Of a DNA stretch of 64,000 bases, positions 38,701-50,700 are shown piece by piece. The translations under genes and the position numbers were made by a program. The DNA is from Nitrospirota bacterium (GTDB taxonomy: Bacteria > Nitrospirota > Thermodesulfovibrionia > Thermodesulfovibrionales > UBA6898): the NCBI GenBank assembly GCA_016214855.1, contig JACRMT010000006.1:1-64000 (forward strand). The letters run 5' to 3'. The stretch's first letter is position 1. The number at the start of each line of letters is the position of its first letter. The notes under the pieces are model-generated. The model did no database searches, was not told the DNA's origin, and worked only from the letters and a program-made list of their open reading frames with translations.

Positions 38701-41700
38701 GCTATCGTGGTCACGGTCAAAAACCTGGGCATGCAGAGCGCTTCTAATGTTTCTGTAAAGGCAGTTGACGGGGATACGGTCATCGGCACAAAAACTATAT
38801 CAGTTATCGCAGGGAATGCCCAGGGGATAGTTTTATTCTCATATGACACAGCCGGCAAGAGCGGCGCTCATCAGATAACTGTAGCTGTTGACCCTGATAA
38901 TGCAATCGTGGAGCAGAGTGACGATAACAATAGCGCGACAAGGACTTTCGGCGTCCAGAATGCGAACCTATGGCTGACAGAACCGATCTTCTCACCGAAC
39001 GGAGATGGTATCAAGGACAGCACGCAACTCTTCTTCAGGCTGGATGTCCAGCAGACAGTAAGAGTGATCGTAGTCAACAAAAAAAGCGAAACAGTCAGGA
39101 CGTTCAGCGGAATTGAGCTTACAGATATAACAGGCGGGAATATTACCTGGGATGGTCTTAATGACATCGGGACAGTTGTAGCTGACGGTCAATATCAGAT
39201 AAAGGTGGTGGATTTAAACAATAACGTGCTCGGCAGTTTGCTGGTTATTCTGGACAACAACAGATCGCCCTTAACAGAGGCAATTGGGACAAAGTATCTC
39301 CTGAATACTAATCTGACATGCAACTTACCCCTCTCATTATATGAAAATTGGCAATGGCTTTCTGATGATGGCGGTATCATATTTTCCTTAAGCGGCACTG
39401 AGCATAATGTCCCGCAATATCCATCTGGAATTTATTTTATGTCTCCGACAGGAGATGATATTACAAGTATCTTGCCGATGACGCTGTCAGAAAACGATTT
39501 TGCTGATTTGTCCAGTTGGAAATTATCGCCTGATAAAACAAAAATAGCATTCTTGTCCTGGAAATATAATGCTAAGGAAAATATATATGCTCAGGAATTA
39601 TGGACATCAGATATTGAAGGAAAAAACCTGAGATTATTAATTCAGGTCGACCAGGCTGTTAATGATGAGGAAATATTTGAGATAAAATGGTCTCCAGACG
39701 GTAAATATCTTTTGTACAATATTGGCCCTGTTTATAAGTTGGGTTATAGAGCTTATGAACTCTGGATTATAAATATCGAAAATAAGTCTAATATTAAAAT
39801 TGATTCGGGATATTTTACGTTAACCCTTATTTCAGCGGAATGGTCACCTGATGGAACAGAAATAGCCTATTTAGCTTCTCCAACATATGAGGATGACGGT
39901 AATATGGCTACAGATGCGTTAAAAATATCTGATCTGCAGGGTAATAAGAAAAATATTTATCTGTTCAATAACTATACGTGGTGGGAGCCGATCCATTGGC
40001 TTGAAAACCAGAAAATATTAGTGGAACATCCGTCAATGAAACCTCAATTATGGCTTTTTGATGCCAGTGGAAACGGCAATCATATTAAAGTGGCGGACGA
40101 TTATGATGTCCTTTTTGTAGCGCCTGATAGGCAATCATTGGCGTTTCATACAACGGTTAGCGGTGGGCTTCTTACTGGGGGAATGATAAATATTTCTAAT
40201 ATGGATGGAAATATCACATATCAATATCAGAATTCGGATACTGATTATGTTTGGGATATAAATACAATGGGCGTTACATGGGCTCCGGATTCACAGGAAT
40301 TGGTTTTTTCTGAAATGGGTATTAAGAGTATCTGGGAATATTCGAATAGGCGGCATTATCTGACTGTTCTAAATATGAAAAGCAAGGCTACGGAATCGTT
40401 TGATCTTAGTCTAAAGGTAAATGATATCAACAGCTATATTAATTTATTTAACTGGCTTCCAGATAATGCAGCGATTTTGGCGTCACAAAACTATCTTTAT
40501 AATTACCCGGGCGATCTTTATGTGATTAATTCTGAAACCGGGGCATACACTCATCTTCTTTCAAATATGCAATTGCCCTGGGATTTAGATGCAGACAATA
40601 ATCAAGATGATTATAAATCTATATCACCACTCGGACAAATTATTGCCTATTACCCGAATAGGTATCAGGCGAGCGGATGTTATTACGACTATTATAAATC
40701 TAGCGACCTTTGGGGAATGAGTTCTTTGCTGAACCTTACAGCTGACCTGAGCGCAGTAAAGAACAAATCATACGTAATTCTGAAGGGGACAGCCGCAGAC
40801 CTGAATTTTGAAGGCTATATGCTCGAATATGCTGATGCCAAGACCCCTACTGTCTGGAACCTTGTTGGGCCGCCTTCTGATCTGCCTGTTATCAACAATG
40901 TGTTTACAACATGGGTGCCTCCGTATGAGGGTGTTTTCTTTGTGCGGCTGACAGTCTGGGATAAGGCAGGCAACATTAAACGTGAACAGAAGAGGGTCTC
41001 ATGGGGATTGTCATCAAGTATCACGAATCTTTATAAATCGACTGAGATATTTTCGCCAAACGGTGATGGAACAAAAGATACGGTTTCGCTGAATTACACG
41101 GTGTTGGAACCCATTCATCTGGAGTTCACTATTTATGATGAAAACAACAAGCTCATCAGGACATTCCTTAAAGACCATACAACTCCCTGCGCAGACAACA
41201 TAATCTGGGATGGCCGCGATAACACCGGCGACATCGTGCCTGACGGCAAATATACGATAAAAGTGTTCGATTACGAGTTCTTTTTGGAAGTGGATAATAC
41301 GCCGCCTGATCTGGATCTGGAACTGAGTGAGATTAAGCAGTATCAGAATAATTCGATGATGGGACCGGACGGACCGGACCTGATGACATTGGTCGTGCTC
41401 ATGAGAGGACTTGCTTATGACAAGAATCTTAAGTATTGGATAATTGAGTATGGGGAAGGAGATAATCCGCTAACGTGGTATGAATACAGCCGTGGAATGG
41501 ATCTGCTTGCAGCAAAAGATAACAATGGAAACGTTATCACTGATCCGATAGGGAATGCTGAAATAGCACAATATCACAATCAGGAAATCGCATCACTTGC
41601 GGGTCAAAGGTTCAGGATCACTGTTGAGGATCATGCAGGTAATAAGCGCACAGTTCAGTCGAACATGCTGGAGGAGCGCATGCTTCTGTATTTCCATTCA

Positions 41701-44700
41701 TGGGGCGCATTATATACGTCTGATTATGAATATTTCAAGGTGTATAGCTCAGGAGAATATCCGTCTTTAGAGCTGCCCAAAGAGCACATTCTGCAGGGAC
41801 TTGAGACTATAAGCGTTCCGATAACAATTATTAATCTCCAGTATTGGAGCGATTTGCAATGGCATGATGCATCACAACAGGACCACACCTCAGACGGTGA
41901 TATCTATATTGTATGGGATAGAGGCAAGGTTTTGTCTGAAATCGGAGCAGTTAGACTAAGGGCTATTGACATGTTCGGACAAGAGCACTATTCGAATACC
42001 GTAATGACGAAGTCACAGTTCACTATTGACCGCTGCGCTCCTCCGACAAGTGCTGCCCGGAATTATCTCTTTGAAAAATTGACACTGTTAAAGATGCAGA
42101 TACAAAGTGCTGATGATATACGCTTTGCTCAATGGACAGATTATCACATTGCCCAATCCCCCGATGTCCCGACAGGTACGTTTTCCCTTGCGCCACTGCC
42201 TGATCTTCGGACCGGGGCTGAATATCACTTCAGGATGATTGGAATAGGCGAAAGCGGCAGAGAATATATTGGTGAAGAGAACTCATCAGTCTGTGATCAG
42301 CCGAAAACACCTGAACTGAAACTGAACCTTTACGTAAAAGACTATGCAGAGGCCGATTGCGGACTGCTGTCTGATGGAAAAAGTGGACTTTCCTCAATGC
42401 TGTCAACAAAAAACCTGGCAGCCCCGATCACACTAAAAACCCTGAGCTACTATATCCAAATCAACGGTGCCCTTCAGCTCCTGCGTCAATTCGACCTGAC
42501 AAAAGAAAGCTGGGGCGCTGTCGGGATTGAAGCATCGGCCATGGCGGAAGGTAGCTATCCTGTAAGCGCTGTCCTGGACTATTTTGATACCCATGACTAT
42601 AAAGATAAAGAGCTGACAACTGAGGGCACCCTTATTGTCGATCGTACTCTGCCGGAAGCCAGGATAACATATCCGGACAAGTCTCAAACCCTCTGCCCTG
42701 TAAAACGCACGGATGCAAGGGGCGACTGGTTTGCGCTGCCTATCGAAGGCATTGCCCTGGACAACATTGCTGTAAAGAGGTATGAACTCTACTACGGATT
42801 TGGCGAAGCGCCTGAAACATGGAACCCTGCGCTGACACGGGTTCTGACAAAGGATGGTATAGAGCTTGTTTTGATCAAAGGGAAGGATGTAAAAGGCAAG
42901 CTTGGCGACTGGTATGTTGAAGGTATTCATGGAACAGTTTCCCTGAAACTGAAAGTGATCGATATTGCAGGCAATGTTACTTGCTACACGACAAGTTTCA
43001 CGGTCAAGGAAGTCATTGATTTCTCCAAGCCCATTGTAGACAAGCCTCTCTTTTCACCCAATAGGGACGGGCTCTTTGATGACGTTAATGTTACATACGA
43101 AATTAACGAATATGCCACGGTCGACCTTAAAGTTTATCCTCTTGCGCTGATAGACAATGATTTTGTGCTTGGTCAGTCGCCTGTGGGGACTATTGCTTCA
43201 GGAATAAGCCATCTCGGTGGAGAGGGATATGCAGCCTGGGAGGGCTTGACTGATGCCGGCATAGCACTGGATGGACATTATGGCATTGCAGTAATTGCAA
43301 CCGATGCCTGCGGAAATACGAGAACTCGCTGGACAGAGGTGGGGGTGGACAATGCACCGCCCTTAACCCTCATCAGTTATCCTGTGCCCGGAGATATTAT
43401 CGGCAATATTATCGAGGTCAAGGGGACTGTATCAGATGACAACTTCAGGAACTATCAACTTGAAGCAGCTCCAGAAGGCAGCACAAGCGAATGGCGTCTT
43501 ATTGCAAACAATGCAAATCCTGTTATGAATGATATCCTCGGAAAATGGAATACATACGGATTAAACGGCATCTGGACAGTTCGACTGACCGGATATGATG
43601 CGGTCGGCAACAAGAACGAGACTTATGTTGATATTGATCTTGGGGAGCGCAAGGACCTTATTAAAGATCTTGATATCAGCCCAAAGCATTTTTCGCCGAA
43701 CAATGACGGGAAACGGGATGTCGCCACAATTAAATATGAACTATCTTATGCAAGTAATGTAAAGATTGAGATACTTAATTCCGCCGGGACAGCTAAAAAG
43801 ACCTATACAACCATCACCCCATCTTTCGGCTCTTATACGTACATCTGGGACGGGACTGATGCTGTCGGTCTAACAGTTCCTGACGGCACATATGTCGTGA
43901 AGCTGACTGCCGAGCTTACTGCGAATCCGTCGGTCAACCAGTTCGAGGCGATCACGGTCGTTGTTGATACAAAAGCGCCGGTGATTGATATAAAGCAGCC
44001 GGTTTCCGGCTTCTATATCAAGACAACAGATATTTCAGTAAATGGTTCTCTGTCTGATCCGAATATCATGGAATACAGCATGACAGTGTTGTCCGACACA
44101 GGCACAGAGATGCTTGATCAGGGAAATCAGGACAGAATAGCTTACCATTTCGGCATGCTTTCCAGCCCTGCCGAAGGAGCCTATACGCTTAACATCAAGG
44201 CAAAGGACCTTGCCGAAAACTCAGTTGAGGAAAATATACCGTTTGTTATTGACAGAACGCCGCCCAAGGTAACCCTTGACACACCAAAGTCAGGTGAGTA
44301 TTTCGGCCATAATAAGGCCGAAATACTCATTACCGGCAGCATCGAGGAAAAGAACCTCGAAACATTTGAGCTTCGATATGCGTTGGGCGATACACCTGTG
44401 CAATGGACAGAACTGCTGAGAGGCACTGCTGTGCCGACCATGCCTCAGCTATTCACCTGGAAAGTCGGCAGGAACGACAACATGCCGGACGGCAATTATA
44501 CGTTGTCGCTTTTTGCGAAGGACAAGGCAGGACTGACAGGAGAGTCTAAAGTTAAAGTCACGGTAGATAACACTGCGCCGGAAACGGTTATTTCATCACC
44601 AATAGATGGCAGTTACATAAAATCAGCTCTGGATATTAAAGGCACTGCCTTCGATGCCAATCTCGATAAATGTACCGTTGAATTCTCAGAAGGCAACTGC

Positions 44701-47700
44701 CAGAGTGCCTTTAAATGGTCTACTCTCATGAGTTCGACGAAATCCGTTAAGGACGGTGTGTTGGCCAGAATGCAAATCCTTCCTGCAGAAGGCGACTACT
44801 GTATCAAGGTGGCCGCAATCGACAAGCTTGATAATAGATCAGAGGCCCGTGCAAAGATCACGATCGACACCCAGCCGCCTGCTGCCCCTTCGCTCTCAGG
44901 CAGGATTGAAAACAGAGCTGATATGCGAGTCACCTGGGCTGCCAATACAGAGCCTGACATTGCAGGATATGACCTTTACCGGGAAGGCAAGAAGCTTAAT
45001 ACAACGCTTCTTGCAGGACTTTCCTTCCTTGATGCTGATCTGACTGAAGGCACGTATACGTATATGCTTAAGGCCATTGACTATGCAGGCAATGAGAGCA
45101 AGCCTTCAAACGATGTGACGATCAAAATCGACCTGACCGGCCCCAATACACGTGTGCGGACGCCTCAGGATGGCGCACGGGTAAGCGGGCTCGTGGATAT
45201 CAAGGGCACGGCATACAGCGCAGATGATTTCAAGGAATATAGGATGTCAATAGGCAAGGGGCAGTCGCCTTCAGCATGGATGCTCCTCAGGACTTCTCCT
45301 GTTCCGGAGCCCTACGGCATTCTTGCGCAGTGGGACACAGCCGGGCTTACCGAAGACGAGCAATATACCATAAAGCTCGAAGCTGACGATATCAACGGCA
45401 ATACATCCGGCCACCAGATCACGGTGACGATTGACAACAGACCGCCTGCCGTGCCGTTGCTGCTTGCCGCCGTGCCGTCCGTTTCAGATGTTCAAGTGAC
45501 CTGGAAAGCCAATACAGAGCAGGACCTGGCCGGATATTTCCTCTACAGGAACGACCAGCTCGCAAATGTGCAGGGTATTGTTATCGGGAACCTGAAGCCG
45601 TATCTGATCGCAGCTACCGTTTATTCAGACAAGGGGCTTCCTGACGGGACCTATAAATACTCCCTGCTTGCAATGGACAGCGCCGGCAATCTGAGCGACC
45701 AGTCAAATAGCATTGAAGTGACGATAGATACGCGGCCGCCGCATGCTGCAATAGTGGACCCCGCAAATATGTCAAAGTTCGACAAGCAGATCCTTCTGAA
45801 GGCTGAATCTCTGGATATTGATATAGCGGGCATACAGTTCCAATACAGGAAGGCCTCTGATCAGGTGTGGATAACCCTCGGCGGCCCCATATCGCGGCAG
45901 CCTTATATTACCTTCCTTGATCCAATCGCCGTCGGCCTGACTGTTGGCGAATACCATTTCAGGGCGGTTGCCACGGACAAAGGCGGAAAGACCGACCCGA
46001 CTCCTGAATATGTTACGCTCACCTATTCTGACGTGACAGCTCCAGACTTGCCCATGGGGTTGAAGGCCCTGACTAAAGGCACTGATGTTACCCTTACATG
46101 GATGTCCAATCCTGCGGCCGATCTCGATGGGTACAACATATACAGAACATCAGGCAAAACACGGGCTAAGATAAATGCAGCTGTTATAAAAGAATCAACA
46201 TATCCGGACGCCAATCTTGGTGATGGCTCATATGACTATGAAGTTACCTCAATCGATACCTCCGGCAACGAAAGCAAACAGTCCAACAGTGTATCTGCGA
46301 GGATTTATGCTCCACTGTTGGTCCAACCCTACACACCTACAGGCAAGATGGCCCTGTCTGTCATCGGCAGAAACGCAGCAGCCAATGCAACAGTGCAGAT
46401 ATTTGCCGAGACTGTTTCCGGTCCTGAGTCGAGGGGCGCGACCAGTTCCGATGCTTCAGGAAACTTTGCTTTAGATTTCAGTCTTGCGCTCGGAGAAAAC
46501 AAGGTAACGTCAACATCAACGGACGCAGCCGGCAATATAAGCCGAGTTTCTGATATGGTGGTTGTCGTGTACAATGAGCCGCCATTGCTGCCAAAGGGAC
46601 TTCAGTCCGTTGTAAATGGCCACGATATTAATCTAACATGGGTACCCAATACTGAGGTCGACCTTGTGGGATATAACATCTTCAGAGGAGATGAAAAGCT
46701 CAATTCGCCGGTATCCATTATCTCAGGGAATGCAACATCATCATCCTACTATTATTACTATCAGCCTTCAAATGCCTTTGACGGGGATCCCAACTCATAC
46801 TGGCTTGACCTCAGTTACGGTACGTTTAGCCCTGTATGGCTTCAGATTGATTTGCCATCTCCTGAGTTGATAACCCATATGGAAATCAATTGGCTGGGTG
46901 ATGTATATGCGGGCAGCGATTATGAAGTTCAGACCTGGTCGGGGTATGCATGGATCACGCTGAAAAAGGTTGCCGGGAATACTGCGATGGTCAACAGCTT
47001 TGATTTCAAACCGTCTTATAGGACCGACAAGATAAGGATCTCTATAACCGGCACCATCAATCAGGACTACTACAAGCAGGTCGGCATATCCGAAATATCG
47101 ATCCTCAGAGACAACCTCCTGACAGAGGCCTCTTATAATGACCTTAATCTCAGCGATGAGAAATACGCATACTCGATTACTGCTGTGGATTATTACGGCT
47201 TTGAAAGCCTGCCTTCTGAGGAGGTAAAAGCAGAGGTTGGCGATGTAATACCTCCTGCTGCCCCTATAAGTCTGACAGCGGCGACCACAGGACAAGAGAT
47301 CAAACTTAGCTGGTCTGCGAATGCGGAGTCTGACCTTGCCGGATACAATCTCTACGGACTTGAGGCTCAAGCGTGGATCAGGCAAAACAGCTCTCTGATA
47401 ACTGACACAGCGTATAGGGACGCGGGACTGCCAAATGGTACATATACCTATAAGGTAACTGCTGTTGACTCAATCGGCAATGAAAGTCTGCCTTCCAATG
47501 AGGCGTCAGCTGATGTGTATGTTGCTGATACGGTTGCTCCGGCAGTACCTGTGCTCTTCTTCCCGACAATTGCAGGGCTTCCGATCATATTGCAGAAAGA
47601 CAGGACCGATGTCATGGGGTTTGCCGAGCCAGGCTCCTCTGTCACGCTCTATAAGTCCGGCATCTCAGTCGCCACGACATCAGCCTTAGAGGATGATGAT

Positions 47701-50700
47701 ATCAGCACTATCGCAATCGATTACGCTTGGGGCGATGCGACGCTTTCACCTGACGGCACGACCATTGCGTATATGGACAGCAATTATTCATTGTGGGTCA
47801 GGGATCTTGCATCCGGGACCGAAAAACAAGTTGCCCAATATGGCAACTCTCCGGTTTGGTCTTCTGATGGAAGTAAAATTGCATTTCAATACAATGAAGA
47901 CAGGAACGGCCAACAGAATTATCTTATTGGGATTTACGATATCAGGGCGGAAGCAGTTGCGCCACTTACCGGTGCAACTGACGATCCCTATATCGATGAA
48001 TACTACCCTTCCTGGTCATCGGATGGAAGCAGGATCGCTTTCATCAGCTATCAGGGCGGCTCTTATAATATTTGGTTTAAGGACTTCATGGCGGGAGATG
48101 TTAAGCAGCTGACACATGCCGGATATACCGTAGTCCTGAAGCTCTCGCCGGATGGCAAGAGACTTGCCTATATTGACGGTGACAATTATTACCTCTATGT
48201 AATGGATATCGCAAGCGGCGAGAGCATCCTTATTGATGATAAGGCGACCGCTGACTCTCTTGACTGGTCTCCTGACAGCAGAGCTCTTTTGTTTAGCTCA
48301 TCGGTGAATGGAAATGTTGACCTCTACCGTCACGATTTCCCTATGCATGTGAGGGCTCAGCTCACCAGTAATGCCGAATATGAGTTCGCTGCACAATGGT
48401 CTCCCGAGGGAAAAAGCATCTTCTTCGGACAGTACGACGGTAATTGGAATATGTCCTTAAGGATCATCTCGGCCGACGCCCCTCATGACGGCAGACTTCT
48501 CTCTACTGAGCCCGATCTTTATAATCTATCCTGGTTGAAATCAGGCGCCATAACTTTTGCAGACGGATCTATTTTGTTTTTTGTGCATCCCAAAGGGTAT
48601 TTCATGTACAGCGCTGTTGCTCTGGAGGCAGGGGAAAACCTTTTCACAGCGATAGCAACTGACTCCTCTGGCAACTCGGGTCAGCCCTCTGATGAAATCT
48701 CAGTTACATTTGAGACAAGCCAACTGCCTGACATCGAGACCCTGGCCGATGATATCTACCTATATCCTGCCGTCCCTGTTGACGGCCAGCAGCTCTTGAT
48801 GAATATCGTGGTCTGGAATAGGGGACAGACTGAGGCAATAAATGTAGTAGCAGACGTATATATCCAGGATGCATTCGGAAACCTGGAACGCATTAAATCT
48901 GTGAGCATCCCTCTTCTTTCACCCGGCTCAGGTGAGATAATCAGTATTTCGTGGGCTACCTTGGGCAGGAATGGCGCGAACAAACTGTTTGTAGTTCTTG
49001 ATCCAGCTAATATGCTAACCGAACAGAGAGAGGATAATAATATTGGAGAAAAAGAGTTCTATATTGTCACAGGCGAAGGCGTTTCTCTTTCCACGGTCTT
49101 AAGCGCAGCGCAGCTAATGCATGGTCAGGATACAGGCATAGACATAACCATCGTAAACAACGGGATTGCAAGAGAGGGTGTCCTCAATGTGGCTATCGAG
49201 GACGAGAATGGATATTCTGTGGCACTCCTGGACTCCAGAAACATTCATCTTGCTTATGGTTCTCAGGAACATTATGTATATACATGGAACACGGGTTCCA
49301 CTTATGCAGGTATGTACAGAGTGCGTGCTGCAGTGGGGGACGCCTCGGGTATCATAGCGGAGAAGATCGTGCCGTTTACCATACTGCCTGAGATCGCCAT
49401 TGAAGCGTCAGTTGTAACTGACAAGGCCCTGTACGGTCCGCATGAAAATGTTCAGGCAACCTTTATTCTCAGAAACAATGCTCATAATTACATTATCCCC
49501 GACTTGAAAATAAATAACCTGATTATGGACGCAGCCGGGACAGTGCTGTTTGCGGAGGAAAAGGATGTCAGAAACATGCTTTCTGGTATCACGGTTTCAT
49601 TCAGTGCGATATGGGATACAGGGCTGATTAAGCCGGGCAATTACTATGCAGCTATCAATATATATGACAACGGTCAGATGATCCTCAGCAAGACAGCACC
49701 ATTCATCATTGAGTCAGTGGTGACTGTTTCCGGATCGTTACTCGTTTCTCCGTCGATTGTTCTGCTCGGAAATACCGTGCATATGGATTATGCAGTTCTG
49801 AACGCTGGTAATAGTGACGCAATGGGTTTGACAATCAGGGTTTTAGTCGAAGACCCCGAAACGCAAGCGGTCCTGAAGACATTTGAAAATATGGTTGACC
49901 TTGGCATCAACAGCAGCACCTTAGGACAGTTCATCCTTTCCACACAGGGGCTGGGCTTAAAGAACTATACAGCGGCACTTCAATACGTATATCAAGGTGA
50001 TACGAGGTCTTTGGCAAAATCGCTATTCTCCGTGAGAGACGGTATGCCACCCGCAGTAACATTGATCTCACCCTCATCAGGCAGTCTTTTTAACTCCGCG
50101 ATTGATATCACGGCAATTGCTACAGATGATGCGTCAGGTGTTGATTGGGTCGAATTCCGGATAGACAACGGTTCGTGGAAACTGCTGCCGATAGCAGATC
50201 CATCTTCCGGAAGGTTTGCGACAACATGGTTGCCTGCGCGGGCTGATGAAGGAACCCATACCATTGACGTCAGAGCAACGGATAAATCAGGCAATGCTAG
50301 TCCGATAAGCTCAACGCTTCTCACTATCGACACAACAGCACCTGTATTGATTGTATCGACCCTTTCGGATGGCAGTTGGACAAAAAACGAGTTGTTAAAT
50401 GTAGCAGGAATAGTGACGGACAACATTGGTATTCAACAGGTTTCGATCAACGATACAGTAGTACCGCTAAACGTAGACAACAGCTTCAGCTATCCTATAA
50501 CTACGCAGGATGGGGAGAACGTAATTACCGTGACGGCAACAGATCTTGCAGGCAACCAGGCAATTGATACAAGGACGATCAACTTTGACCGGAGCGTGCC
50601 TGTGATAACGATAATCACTCCGGCCGACAATATAAAGACAATGCTTTTGCCGGTTGACCTCTCGGGCACTGTGGACGAACAGTCTTCAGTTGCCGTCGCG

